The notes: generated from the letters alone by a model not told the origin. Positions 53,104 through 64,000 are shown, counted from the stretch's first letter. The stretch is 64,000 nt of DNA from Eutreptiella sp. 'Long Island Sound 2002' (GCA_964036045.1 OZ038381.1:141395596-141459595), one strand, 5' to 3'. Translations and numbers: made by a program.

Positions 53104-54399
53104 CGTCTACCAGAACAGTAAGACTATTAAGGCTCGAACATTCCGTACTGTTCCAGAAGACGCGAGACTTGTTCCAGAAGACGTGATACATCTACAGGAA
53201 CAGTAAGACACTTCGCTAGACGTTGTGGAACAGTCCTACTGTTCCAAAAGACGTAATACATCTGTCGGAACAGTATGACGAAATGTTAGACGCAACAGAT
53301 AGTTCTACCAAACACACCATTATGTTATATTACATATTACTATCATATTAATATTATATCATATACTACCACACAATCATTTTGTACATTTTCATTTTTT
53401 TACTTTTTGGCTTTCATTTCATAAGCAACTTTGCTGTGATTCCATTTCGGAAATCTTTAACGTCTTTATTCAACTGTCGTGTAGGGATACCATTTTTTTG
53501 TACTAGCTTTTGTACCCCACCGAAATCGTTTGTTTTTCCTTCACTTTCTATAGATGTGGCCAAAGGTTGACGCCGCGCGCACACAACACCAAATGCTGCC
53601 AAGAAATCCAGCCACTCCCAAGTAAATCGAAAGAGAAAGTCACAAATGACATTGATGGTGGTAGGGAGCCCCAAATATTCCGTTTTCTTAGGCTCCCTAG
53701 ACATGCTGGAGCTCTACCGCACCTAACCCACATCCTCGGACATGTGGCAGACCATCTTTGCATGCTGAATGCTTGAGGAAATGGGAATCGCGAATCCCTT
53801 TGTGCCCCGAGCCGTTTGGCGCATTGTTGGAGCCATGGACCGCAGTAGCAAGCTCATGGCGTAGGGATGGGGTTCGTTGGAGACCATCTGGACAATGGCG
53901 CAGGCGGCCGAATCGGACAACGACCTTTTGGTCTGTACGTCAGCAGTCCTAGCAACAACTAATTTTCCGCGCATTAGTGAATCTGCGTCCATCCGGTTTT
54001 AAGACCTAGATCCCACGAAGATTTCTTGCAGCAAAACAATATTTCGCTAAAAAATTCAACAGATGACCACCAAACGAAATTGTTTCGAATGCATGCACTC
54101 AGTGTGGGACGGATCGTGGATGACAGATCACAGGAGAGCAATGCCGACGGTCAACAGGTGGCAGAAGCAGTTAGAAAATATTCTGCCAGAGTTCTTACAG
54201 CTTCTAGTTTGTTGAATCAATCACATGAAGACACATACATATGTCGAAACAACACCCATTACACATGTCTCTTGCACATGGTTACACAGAACATAACATA
54301 TGATAACATAATATAACGTAGTGGGTGGGTATGGGCTGGAATTGGTTGGTAGAGGTGGATCCTACATCTAACTTTTTGTCTTACTGTTCCGGTAGACGT
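53104..54399. mobile_element. 1.3-kb unit with short inverted ends and subterminal repeats
   Basis: The left end CGTCTACCAGAACAGTAAGAC and the right end GTCTTACTGTTCCGGTAGACG are reverse complements with one mismatch. Similar words (gttccagaagacg, ggaacagta) recur several times inside the left end to about 53,290 and beyond the right end to about 54,500, as subterminal repeats of DNA transposons do. No transposase is seen. A minus-strand frame (53,414-53,704) matches nothing. Confidence 0.5.
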
Positions 54400-54496
54400 A
54401 TCATGTCTTTTGGAACAACTCTTACGTCTTGTAGAAATGGAAAGCTGTTCCAGAATCAGTAGTCCTACTGTCCTGGTAGTCGTATTTTGTCTACCA

Positions 54497-54600
54497 ACCC
54501 CGCCCCCCGCCCTACGTTCTCCCTTACCCCCCCTCCCCTACCCTCCCCCCTACCCCCCCGTACCTTCCGTTCCTACCTCTCCCCCGCTGCCTTCGGCTCC
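54497..54600. repeat. Pyrimidine-rich tract, first
   Basis: Almost only C and T on the plus strand (cccctcccctaccctcccccctacc). Low complexity, with no coding meaning that I can support. Confidence 0.85.
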
Positions 54601-54639
54601 CTTCGCTCGACGCGGGGGCCGGCCCCCGCGTCGTTTTTA

Positions 54640-55134
54640 AACAACATGACTGCTGCGGTGGCCACACACCACCGTTTGTGTGCACCGCTCTGTGCGTGCA
54701 ACGCCTTATGTGTGTACCGCCTTGCCTCTGGCCCTTTGAATAACATGACTCTTGCGGTGGCCACGGACCGCTTTTTGTGTTTTGAGCCTTGTTTGTGCAC
54801 CGCAATCTGTGTGCACCGGCTTGCCTGTGGCCCCTTAAATAACAAGACTCCTGCGGTGGCCACAGACCGCTTTCTGTATGTTCCGCTTTGTCTGTCCATC
54901 GCCTTCTGTGTGTACCACCTTGCCTGTCGCGCCTTAAATAACATGACTCTGGCGGTGGCCATAGGCCGCCTTTTGTGTGTTCCACCTTGTATCTACACCG
55001 CCTTCTGTGTATACTGCCTTGCCTGTGGCCCCTTAAATTGCCCGACTCGTGTGGTGGCTACAGACCGCTTTGTGTGTGCACCGCTTTTCGTATGTCCCGC
55101 CTTGTGTATGCACCGCCTTCTATGTGTATGCTCC
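54640..55134 (+). repeat. 99-bp tandem repeat, five copies, frame kept
   Basis: aacaacatgactgctgcggtgg and relatives start at 54,640, 54,739, 54,838, 54,937 and 55,036, exactly 99 bases apart. In one plus-strand frame this is a 33-residue repeat (LNNMT.AVAT...C..P), without a stop through all five copies. It may be a coding repeat or a simple satellite whose length happens to be a multiple of three. Confidence 0.9.
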
Positions 55135-55375
55135 TACCCCCCCTCCCTCCCCCCCAACCCACCGAATCCCCCCCCTACCCCCCCCTACCTTCTCCAGCCC
55201 CCCCTACTTCTCCCCCCTACCTCCCGCCCCTACCCCCCCTACCTCTCCCCCCTACCTCCGCCCCCAAACCCCCCTACCCCCACCTTCCCCTTCCCTACTT
55301 CCCCTTACATCCCTCCCTACCCCTCCCCCTACAGTCCCCCTTTACCCCCCTTCACCAATACCGATCTCATTTGAC
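55135..55375. repeat. Pyrimidine-rich tract, second
   Basis: Long C/T stretch, similar to 54,497-54,600, placed directly after the 99-bp array. Confidence 0.85.
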
Positions 55376-55460
55376 CCCCTCCACCCTTGCGCGTTGTGTT
55401 GCCCCCTCCATTTTGCAGCAAAAAGCAGGTTTTGCTTCCAAACTTGGCTTCCAAACCAAA

Positions 55461-56502
55461 ATGTTCACTGCCTCGGTTCGTAATCTAGATCACCTGCTTG
55501 AGCTGCATCATCCGTTGTTGTCTGACATGAAGGCTGATTTTGATCAAAAGTGGGACCATCGCGAGAGCGCAATGCAAGAGCACATGGAGGCACAAAGGCG
55601 TGCGCTACCTAATGTTTTTAGTGAAGAGCGTCGTCGGGCACATGTTATTAATCACTCTTCTTCGTTCGCTGGGCTTCGCGGCGGGTCGCTTTCCGGTTCG
55701 TCTGGTCTGGAGGGCACGAAGTCCACAATGTGCCCCACGCTTGGTTGTGATGAAAGAGGTGTGATGGTTACGGTTGCGGAGTACAAGGCATGGGCGTTTT
55801 GTGCTCGGGCTTGGTATGAGACCAATTCTATGGCTGTTCCGAAGAAGAACTTTGAGCTGCTAGCGTCCATTTGCGGTAAGCCTGCACAAGTGGTCGCTGC
55901 GTGTGTACCGATCGAGCTGGCGCTGGGAGCTGATGGCATACAAAAAATCGGTGAGGTCTTGGATGCGTATTTTGGAGTAGATGGGTGTGAAGGGCTTCTG
56001 TTGGCGGTTTGTGAACTGATTCATGGCAGACGCGGTCATAAGCCCATGCTACAGTATTCTATGGGTGTCGTTGAAGTTTTCGGGCGGAATCAGCTCCAAG
56101 GTGTGGTGATTGATCAACGTCTGTCGGATTGTGTTTTGCTGGAGACAGGAAGAATTCTGATGTCGACCAAAAAGCCATGGTGTTGGCTACCACGAACTGT
56201 GATGTGTCGTTTTCTTCTGTTCAAGTTGCTTTGCGGAATTGCTTTGCTGACTCACATGGTGCAGGTGCTGTTAGTTTGGTCACAAATACGCGTCATGGGA
56301 CTGGCTTAGTTTTGGAAAAGGCAAAGACACCAATCCGAAGAGTGGGTACAAAGGTGGTGGCGGATGTGGCGGGCAAGGTGATGGCCGAATTACCCGTTTT
56401 TGTTGTTGCAAGGCGGGTCACGTCGTTGCTGATTGTTGGTCGCCGCCTAGGAACAAAGGTGGCAAGGGCGAGTCCTTTGTTGCTGATGGTCAGGAAGTGT
56501 AG
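55461..56502 (+). pseudogene. gag: Gag of a Copia-like element, frameshifted
   Basis: It starts at ATG 55,461 (MFTASVRNLDHLLELHHPLL) and reads well to about 56,155 (QGVVIDQRLSDCVLLETGRI). The coding sense then moves to another frame (QKAMVLATTNCDVSFSSVQV) and to a third near 56,310. There a Gly/Lys-rich stretch leads to a degenerate zinc knuckle, CCCKAGHVVADCW, in which the first Cys of the usual C-X2-C-X4-H-X4-C is replaced. It ends at TAG (about 56,500). Decayed by at least two frameshifts. Confidence 0.6.
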
Positions 56503-56968
56503 GCGGAACTAAAGACACTAAAGTCACTAAAGACTCATCGCTCCTATGTTGGTCTGTGCTGCATGGCCAACTCCGGTTTGGACGTGGGCCTTCGGCGTCT
56601 GCAAAGTTGGCTCACAGAGTGTCTCTTGAAGGGGCTTCTAGATATTGGGTTTACTGATACCGTGGCTGGTGATGGCTTATATGCCTACATGTATGAGTTG
56701 ACTGGTCAGTAGCTGGTTCAACAACCTGGTTCCATGCACTTTACGTTTGGCGGTGGTGATACCAAGCTGGCTTATCTTGTAATATTAATTCCTATTCACA
56801 TTGATTATCACTTGGTGCAGTTGCGGGTGAACGTTATTGGTGGTCCACCTCCTTTGCTCATTGGTCGTAAGAAGTTGTCCCTGTTGCAAGCACGCGTTGA
56901 TGTGACCAAGTGTGAGGTTCGTTTTCGGATATTTGGTAGACAATTTTTATGCGGTGTGAGTTGTCGTT
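56503..56968 (+). pseudogene. Protease of the Copia-like element, decayed
   Basis: In the frame of the zinc knuckle, LLDIGFTDTVAG lies where an aspartic protease has DTG with S or T following, so the active site is DIG. A TAG near 56,710 interrupts it. The C-terminal half (HLVQLRVNVIGGPPPLLIGR) is well kept and typical of Copia proteases. Confidence 0.6.
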
Positions 56969-57098
56969 GAGTGGGCACATGCTCATGCAGCTTTGGAGGC
57001 CGATCTGACAGCCTGGCATCCCCGAGCTGGTTGGTACCTATTGACGAGACGGCCCGGCCTCTCGGGGTTGCTCGTTCATTGCTCAAGGAGACTGGAAC

Positions 57099-58181
57099 AT
57101 GGCACACCTGCAAAAGGTTGTTCGTTCTCTGCATGTTAAGACAGGGCATCCTTATTCGGCGACCATGGCACAAATGTCTGCGAAGCGTTTTTCGGGGAGG
57201 TCTCAGAAGCCAGTTCTTGATGTGTTGAAGAACTTTAAATGTGATATGTGTGAACGTCGCAAGGCCATGCCTCGAAGGCCACGAACGGCATTACCTCGAG
57301 AGCCGTTGTTCAACCATACTGTTGGGATGGATGTGCGGTTTCTGGGGCAGCACCCTGTTTTGAATATTTGCTGTCTCTTCTCGTGATATTCGCCAGGAGC
57401 TGTTGTGCAGTCGAAGGAAGCAGTGAATGTCCCGAGAGCGTTTCTAGATAAATGGATTAAGTATTTTCGTGTTCTTGGCGTTGTTCTCACTAATCCTAGG
57501 GGTGGGTTTGAGAACGATGTTGTTCGCACGATGGCTTATCGATAAGGGATCAAGCTGAAAACGGTGGCCCGTGGGGCTCATTGGAGCATGGGGGGCGTGG
57601 AGCGGCAGCATACCAAATTGCGAACTTTGAGTGAGATGTTGCTTAAAGTGTATCCTTCCATGACACTGACTGAGTGTGTGGATTTGGCGCACATGGGGAA
57701 GAATTATTTTCCTATTGCCAAGCTCGGGTATAGTCCACATCAGAATGTGTTCGGTGTTAGTTCGAAGACGCCGGATTATGATGATTGTGATTTGCTAGCT
57801 TTGGGCTCCTATGATGTTGCGGCTGATCACGTGGGACACTGCATGGTTCACTTTTTGTCACAAATGTATAAAATGCGGGAGGTGTTGCATGCGGCTGATG
57901 TGAAGTCTAAGATGAGAGAGGCTGAACAGTTTCAAGGAGCTGCGAAGCACGATGTGGTCTTTGCACAGGGTGATCGAGTCTATTATTATCATGAACCACC
58001 GAAACAAGGTATTGTTTCCTGGAAAGGTCCTGCTATTGTGGTGGGTGTTGATGGGGCCCTTGTGCTTGTCAAGCATGGTGGTGGTGTGAAGAGGCTGCCT
58101 ACTATTGCGGTTCACCATGAGTCTTCGGTTGTAGGCAGTCGATCAGACTCTGAGCTGGAGGGAGACATTGCTGCAGGCTAA
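57099..58181 (+). pseudogene. Integrase of the Copia-like element, decayed
   Basis: The zinc finger LHVKTGHPYSATMAQM then FKCDMC gives H-X4-H and C-X2-C. The first catalytic Asp is in VGMDVRFLG. The frame then shifts. VLTNPRGGFEND has Asn where the second Asp is expected, and TAA at about 57,543 interrupts. The third residue, Glu, is kept in HWSMGGVERQHTKL. The C-terminal part is open to 58,181 (GDRVYYYHEPPKQGIVSWKG), typical of this integrase tail. It belongs to the same decayed element as the gag upstream. Confidence 0.7.
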
Positions 58182-58504
58182 TCCCAGGAGGCTCCGGATG
58201 TGGCAGGCGCTCATACCAAGATTGTTTTGCCTGAGGTGTCGGTAAAGAAGCGCTCTGTAGTGCCATCCGCGGGCGTGGACGAATCCTTGGATGTTGGTCC
58301 CGGGGATGGTGATGAAGCGGGCAATGTTCTTACACGGGACGAGGTTCGGGTCAACGGAGTGCCTGATTTTCTTGCGTTTCTGGCACATGGCAAGCCGCTG
58401 AATATGCATGGTTGTGTTGAGGCGGCTCTCCGCTCTGTGGTGCATCTGACGGAAGTTGAAGCAGCAAGGAGCGACTGTTCCTCAGATTGTGAATACTCCT
58501 GTGC
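58182..58504 (+). pseudogene. Copia-like linker toward the missing RT
   Basis: After TAA, a frame continues with VKKRSVVPSAGVDESLDVG and EVRVNGVPDFLAFLAHGK, as expected for the variable stretch between integrase and reverse transcriptase. It is cut at 58,504 by an LTR. No RT was found in the rest of the window. Confidence 0.5.
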
Positions 58505-59706
58505 TGAAGCGGTATGGGGTGCTTCACCCATACCCGCTGCCCAGCCTGTGGCGCTCTTCGCCAGGCTGGCTCAGGAGTTTTCCTGTGCTGATTACGGCAT
58601 CTCGATTTCTGTGGGATTTCTGTAAAATACCCCAGAAATCGTCTTTTTTCGTCATTTTTGGGCTTGCGACGACAGTCGTCGCCTGCGCGACGCAGCTCCA
58701 GATTGAAGTTTTATTCTTCGATTTCTGAAGATTTTAATCTATTTTATTATAGATTTATCGTTTTTAGAAATAAAGGAATATAGCGTGACCTTTTTCGCGG
58801 CGTTCCGCGAAGGTCAATTTTTGCGAAAAGAGTCACATTCACGCATTTTTCAAAAAATCCTGAGGCGATCCCAGGAATCAGCCAGACGCCCATGGCGTGG
58901 CCCAACAGTGGGCCTTTTCATATATAGTTTGAATTGGCACAGAAACGCGTCGTGTGGGCTACGCGACGCGTTGGGGGGAGACACGCGAAATGAGTGTTTT
59001 TGACTCAAAAATCACTATATTTCGTTGTTTTTCGCCCAAAAACCACTGTTTGGCCCAGTTTGGGCAGGATCTCAGTGGAGATCCTGATGGCGACGCCTCG
59101 TAGCCGTCAGATTTTCTGATGGCGGCGACGCCGCCGCCTTCATTTCGTCTTCTTTTCTAAGCTATTTTATAGTATAGAATTGTTACATATACATATTACT
59201 TGTCTACATGTTTATATTGTCTACATATACCTTCATATCTTGCCCAGGACGCCAGATTGTGTCATCGCCGAGGCAAGGATCACAGAATTCTTTGGAGAAT
59301 CCCAAATTCGAGAGGAAGTCTTGGATTTCATGGGTTTGGGGTCCTGCATGCCAAGGCAAGCTTGGAGGTTGCCCGCCCCCCAAACGCTTCAAAAGAATTC
59401 TGCCGACGCCAACGCCACCAAGGCGGTGTGACGGCCTGCGGACGGCGAAGACGCCCAGACTGCAGGAGTACCGCTGATCGCCGGTCGCTGATCGCTGGGA
59501 AACATCTGCAGGAGCTAAGGTCCAGGGCATCAACATGATGTAGGAGGAATTCCTTGACTCCTACGATGGGTATCACCTTGGCTTCCCCATGGACCCTATG
59601 GAGCCCCCAAGTCTATACCGTCGTCTGGGCGACGACCACAGCGACGACGATGCCAGGTACCGAACCGCACAAGCAGGCGCGTTAATTCGTCCCCTTGGGT
59701 TGGTTG
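58505..59706 (+). repeat. 5' LTR of the non-autonomous element
   Basis: It starts TGAAGCGGTATGGGG and at once forms an inverted repeat (GTATGGG with CCCATAC). It contains many GC-rich hairpin-like pairs (gacgacagtcgtc, ccaacagtggg). About 98-99% identical to the second copy by eye. Its true end may lie further to the right. Confidence 0.8.
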
Positions 59707-59896
59707 ACCCTCCGGAGGTCCCACCCTAAATAGGCGCGGGTCGCCTTGGGTAGGACATGACCCTAAATCCCCCAAATCAGGCGCGTTAATTCGTCGCCTT
59801 GGGTTAGGAATCGACCCTAAACAGGCGCGGGTCGCCTTGGGCAGGAAATGGCCCCAAATTCAGGCACGAGGAATTCGTTGCCTTGGGTTTGACCCT
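59672..59896 (+). repeat. Degenerate 40-60-bp repeat
   Basis: The phrase caggcgcg, cgtcgccttggg and accctaaa recurs about five times with changes (59,672; 59,735; 59,782; 59,825; 59,861). The truncated end of the second LTR falls in the first of these. Confidence 0.7.
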
Positions 59897-60253
59897 AAAT
59901 ATTTTTTTTCGCATTTATTGAATTATTATGTTTCCATGCCCATGGAGAAAAAGGGCCAATATGTGCGCCTCAGCGCCATCAGTCAGGTCGGAAGGACCTG
60001 CAGCGCCCCTGGTTTGATCACCAGAGGCTACAAGGAGTGCCAGGGACCAGTGTGGTCGCCTGGGGGGCAATTGCCCTATGAATATATCAAGACAAAAAAA
60101 GAAAAAAAGGGACCTACATGGGAGTGGCATGTAGATTCCTTACGAAGCCCCCCCCCCCCCCATTGTCCTGATGAATCAGTTTGAAACCAGGGCAGTGCAG
60201 GGGTCAGAGCGCCTCCTTGGCCTTGCCTTCCTTTTGATATAGGCAAGGCTTCT
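59897..60253 (+). other. Internal region of the non-autonomous element
   Basis: No supported ORF. It contains a run of 14 C (about 60,150-60,162) and an A-rich stretch. It leads into the polypurine tract. Confidence 0.6.
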
Positions 60254-60264
60254 AAGGAGGGGGG
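60254..60264 (+). promoter_or_regulatory. Polypurine tract of the non-autonomous element
   Basis: AAGGAGGGGGG before TGAAGC, identical to that of element 2. Confidence 0.85.
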
Positions 60265-61467
60265 TGAAGCGGTATGGGGTGCTTCACCCATACCCGCTGC
60301 CCAGCCTGTGGCGCTCTTCGCCAGGCTGGCTCAGGAATTTTCCTGTGCTGATTACGGCATCTCGATTTCTGTGGGATTTCTGTAAAATACCCCAGAAATC
60401 GTCTTTTTTCGTCATTTTTGGGCTGGCGACGACAGTCGTCGCCTGCGCGACGCAGCTCCAGATTGAAGTTTTATTCTTCGATTTCTGAAGATTTTAATCT
60501 ATTTTATTATAGATTTATCGTTTTTAGAAATAAAGGAATATAGCGTGACCTTTTTCGCGGCGTTCCGCGAAGGTCAATTTTTGCGAAAAGAGTCACGTTC
60601 ACGCATTTTTCAAAAAATCCTGAGGCGATCCCAGGAATCAGCCAGACGCCCATGGCGTGGCCCAACAGTGGGCCTTTTCATATATAGTTTGAATTGGCAC
60701 AGAAACGCGTCGTGTCGGCTACGCGACGCGTTGGGGGGAGACACGCGAAATGAGTGTTTTTGACTCAAAAATCACTATATTTCGTTGTTTTTCGCCCAAA
60801 AACCACTGTTTGGCCCAGTTTGGGCAGGATCTCAGTGGAGATCCTGATGGCGACGCCTCGTAGCCGTCAGATTTTCTGATGGCGGCGACGCCGCCGCCTT
60901 CATTTCGTCTTCTTTTCTAAGCTATTTTATAGTATAGAATTGTTACATATACATATTACTTGTCTACATGTTTATATTGTCTACATATACCTTCATCTCT
61001 TGCCCAGGACGCCAGATTGTGTCATGGCCGAGGCAAGGATCACAGAATTCTTTGGAGAATCCCAAATTCGAGAGGAAGTCTTGGATTTCATGGGTTTGGG
61101 GTCGTGCATGCCAAGGGAAGCTTGGAGGTTGCCCTCCCCCCAAACGCTTCAAAAGAATTCTGCCGACGCCAAGGCCACCAAGGCGGTGTGACGGCCTGCG
61201 GACGGCGAAGACGCCCAGACTGCAGGAGTACCGCTGATCGCTGGTCACTGATCGCTGGGAAACATCTGCAGGAGCTAAGGTCCAGGGCATCAACATGATG
61301 AAGGAGGAATTCCTTGACTCCTACGATGGGTATCACCTTGGCTTCCCCATGGACCCTATGGAGCCCCCAAGGTCTATACCGTCGTCTGGGCGACGACCAC
61401 AGCGACGACGACGCCAGGTACCGAACCGCACAAGCAGGCGCGTTAATTCGTCGCCTTGGGTTGGTTG
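60265..61467 (+). repeat. 3' LTR of the non-autonomous element, truncated
   Basis: It matches 58,505-59,706 with few changes and ends inside the cgtcgccttggg repeat, where GC-rich coding sequence starts. Confidence 0.8.
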
Positions 61468-63674
61468 GATGGCCGAAATACAGCCTCTTCCACCAGTACC
61501 TCACGCAGACGGCACGAGCAGCGGGACACACTCTACCGGGCAGCAAAGACATGCGCACAGCCTACCGAGAATTCACAAAGCAACACCCCCGACCCATCCC
61601 AGCGACACCGCCCTACGCACCCACCGGATCGAAACACGAACCCGCCCCCCCGGTGACGGGCCCAGTCCCACCACTAACCCTACTACTGGCCCCGAATGAA
61701 TCCAAACTCACGCAGACCACCGTCATTCACCACGGGGCAAAATGGTGCATACCGAAACACCACATGACCGCCCGAGACCTACCAAAGGTCCCCCAAGATT
61801 CCCAGAGCATGCCACGCACATGTTGGGCCTGTGACCCCGAGGCACCAACCACACCATGGCCCGTACTACACCTCATAGCACGCCACCACACCCACCCCAC
61901 AACCCACCTACCACCACAGGGCTACGCATGGATAGCCCCATGGTTCCACCGCACCGACACTAACCCCACGGTAGCATGAAACCCCGACCACGCTCCCAAA
62001 TGGCTCTTCACCACTACACCCACATGCTCCCGCCCCGACCCGGCAGGGGTCGCCATCCGTTACAGCATGTACGAGCCAGGCAGAACGGCCAAGCACGAGC
62101 ACCCCTACTATCCGCTCCACCCTTCCTGCCACACACCAGAGCACCGAACACAAACCCTCACATGCCACGACCTAAACCCCGACACAGCCTACATCCTCCA
62201 CTACATCTACTCCTACCTCACACAAGGACAGCCGGAGCAGGGACTCATAGCCCTGTCCCCCCAAGCGAAGCACATCATCTCCAAAGGAATAGGGGTGTAC
62301 GCCACCCCCATCCTGCAGCCCACAACCCCAGTAGCCCACCTCGCCACGGGCCATGCCATATACGCCTACCTGCCCATGAACCCATGCCGCCTCCCACAAC
62401 CATCACCGGCGGACCGGCTCTTCTTCACCGACGCCTCAGGCGAATCCGCCCTCACGCCCATCAGCGGGGGGGCCGCCCTGCAGCTAACCCACACCGGGGG
62501 GCACTACCACATGGACCACCACACGGGCCACACCACCTATGGGGCCTCTTCCCACGGGGAGCTAGGGGCCATGGCCGACGCCATCACCGAGGTCGCGGCC
62601 CACCTACCCGCCCACTGCCCGCACATCGTCCGGGTCTGGTTCGTGGTAGACGCCACTGTCGACACTCACCTGCTTCTCCGCATAGCAAGGCAACCACTTC
62701 ACAAAGCCACCGCGACGAGCCTCGGCACCCAGGCACTGCTACTCTGGAAAGCCCTTCGCAGCCTTCCCCCCTACGTCCAACTCCACATCGTGAAACAAGA
62801 GTCCCACAGACACCAATACGGAAATGGTAAGGTCGACAACCAGGCAGTACACCAGCGCACAACACACTTACCAGCCCTCCAGATCCCTGACCTCGGCCGC
62901 AACCACACACACCTCCAACACGTGCCCCCTGTACCCGAGCCCCATCAGACCCCGGACTGGGTACCAGAGGACGCCCCCTATTCCTCCCACGACAGAGCAT
63001 ACCACTACCCCAACCCCATCCAACATCTCGCCCGCGTGCTCGGCGACGCAGACAGCCGGGCGCACATCCAGGAGCTCTAGGACAGACTGCAAGTCCCCCT
63101 CTACCACTCAGCGCTGCGCCCAGCAAACGTCCCAGCCCACTTCCAAAAACGACGCATCCAGCGGGTCAGGGAGCAATTGCCATTCCTCACCAGGGTCGCC
63201 AGATGGCTCGCCCGCAAGCACATCCACGTCCCCGACGAACACACCCGTTGCCCATGCGACCACACCACCCCGGAGGACTGGGAACACTTCAAGAAATGCC
63301 CCCTCCATACAGACAGGGACACCCTAGTGGGCTGGTCCCCGGCGGAAACCCTGCGACAACACGAAGGATGGCCAACCCACAGCCACGCACACCAGGCCAC
63401 TGAACACCTCTTCCGGGACCCCCTGATCAAAGAAGCCACCATGAGAGGGGCAGTGACACAGGCCCTGCACCGACACCTCACCAAACACACGGAAAGCCCC
63501 ATGGAGGCAGCAGCACACCTCCAGCTAGAAGCAGTCCGCAGAGCAGCGGCCCAAATGGTACACCGCAAACACCTCCTGCTAACACACGCGGAGCAACTCA
63601 CCGACCCCACCGCCAGGGAACACATGCAGCGTCTCATCCATTACCATGCCGTGCATGACCCAGACGTCCACTAA
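61468..63674 (+). pseudogene. LINE-like RNase H and Cys-His tail ORF, two stops
   Basis: One frame of about 735 codons from the LTR edge to TAA at 63,672, with TGA at 61,977 and TAG at 63,078. The first third is Pro/His-rich with CWAC. About 62,400-62,860 codes a class I RNase H: LFFTDASGESALTPISGG (Asp), SSHGELGAMADAI (Glu), VVDATVDTHLLLR (Asp) and NGKVDNQAVHQ (Asp), so the four acidic residues are present. After the TAG, about 63,231-63,310 codes CPCDHTTPEDWEHFKKCP, a C-X-C...H-X3-C pattern seen at the C-terminus of many non-LTR retrotransposon proteins. No reverse transcriptase lies upstream because the LTR element abuts. It is best read as the 3' part of a LINE ORF2. Confidence 0.6.
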
Positions 63675-64000
63675 CCCGCTCCGCGCCCCGCACGCGCCCC
63701 CCGTCTCCATCCACAGGTCTCCAAGGCACCACCACAGCGCCCCGAGACCCGTCTCACACCCAAGAAGCCACCCGGCACCGCCCAGTCCGGCCGAGCCCAA
63801 CCAGGGCCAACCATCCATCGACGTAGACGCGCAAGACCCCGGCAGCCCATCCAGCCCACCCCCCCCGGACCCGGGGCATCCCCCCCTCACACCGGCCACC
63901 ATCCGCGACCCCGACCCCCTCCGAGCAACCCTCCAAGACAGGGCCCCGACCACCCCCCTGGGCTGGTACCGCCTACAAGAGGACTGGACCAAGCTCACCG
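63675..64000 (+). other. GC-rich tail or new partial ORF at the window edge
   Basis: C-rich sequence of the same style continues to the edge. From about 63,896 one frame reads PATIRDPDPLRATLQDRAP and LGWYRLQEDWTKLT with no stop, so a coding region may run out of the window. Confidence 0.35.

Larger units (their letters stand above)
58505..61467 (+). mobile_element. Non-autonomous LTR element inserted in the Copia-like gene
   Basis: Two ~1,202-bp direct repeats (58,505-59,706 and 60,265-61,467) flank only ~558 bases with no gene. The second repeat follows a polypurine tract. This is the layout of a short LTR element that relies on another for its enzymes. The 3' LTR seems truncated at 61,467, as neither copy ends in CA there, and no target duplication could be read. 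Confidence 0.7.

Noticed and set aside
59200-59538. 112-codon frame with many Arg, also at 60,960-61,298
   Set aside because: Both copies lie in the duplicated LTR; no motif.
1-64000. tRNA, rRNA or spliced-leader genes
   Set aside because: I looked for GGTTCGA-type boxes, rRNA-like blocks and dinoflagellate leader sequence and saw none that were convincing.

Overview
The window looks like nuclear DNA of a eukaryote with a large, transposon-rich genome. Nearly everything recognisable is retrotransposon: two Ty3/gypsy elements with chromodomains (chromoviruses), a decayed Copia-like element, LINE-like GC-rich segments with an RNase H domain, several LTRs, satellites and DNA-transposon-like units with inverted ends. 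Chromoviruses, an intronless RNA-binding gene rich in Gly-Lys, and no operons or bacterial ribosome sites fit an alga, plant or protist better than an animal. I cannot name the species.

Region 1 (1-33,722) is one nested insertion. A Ty3/gypsy element (element 1) with 274-bp LTRs at 396-669 and 33,445-33,718 landed in a ~193-bp tandem repeat and left a 4-5 bp target duplication (acctc). Its gag is intact. Its pol is a single reading frame broken by seven stops, all UGA and all after a T. A second, larger chromovirus (element 2; 6,910-24,016; 2,945-bp LTRs; target duplication gcat) sits downstream of element 1 pol. After element 2, element 1 resumes, is cut at 25,189 by a GC-rich LINE-like segment (element 3; to ~29,118), and then starts again inside the integrase gene and runs to the 3' LTR. 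Element 1 therefore carries two ~99% identical copies of its 3' part; the second preserves the empty site for element 2. This 3' part holds an unusual set of unrecognised ORFs downstream of the chromodomain.

Region 2 (33,719-47,576) holds the interrupted 193-bp repeat, a 60-bp minisatellite, a 2.8-kb unit with ~188-bp terminal inverted repeats, an inverted copy of the repeat, an LTR relic on the minus strand and a separate LTR start with its polypurine tract. Long stretches here show no gene.

Region 3 (47,577-48,629) is the only convincing cellular gene: a 350-residue RNA-binding protein with a short SHOCT-like N-terminus, a Gly-Lys-rich linker and two related RRM domains. About 3 kb with no supported gene follows.

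Region 4 (51,849-64,000) is a repeat and transposon mosaic: a ~415-bp tandem triplicate, a 1.3-kb unit bounded by repeated palindromic motifs, a 5 x 99-bp repeat that keeps a reading frame, pyrimidine-rich tracts, a decayed Copia-like gag-protease-integrase, a non-autonomous LTR element inserted in it, and a GC-rich ORF with RNase H and a Cys-His tail like the 3' end of a LINE polyprotein.

All calls are from reading the sequence. No database search was run; percent identities are eye estimates.
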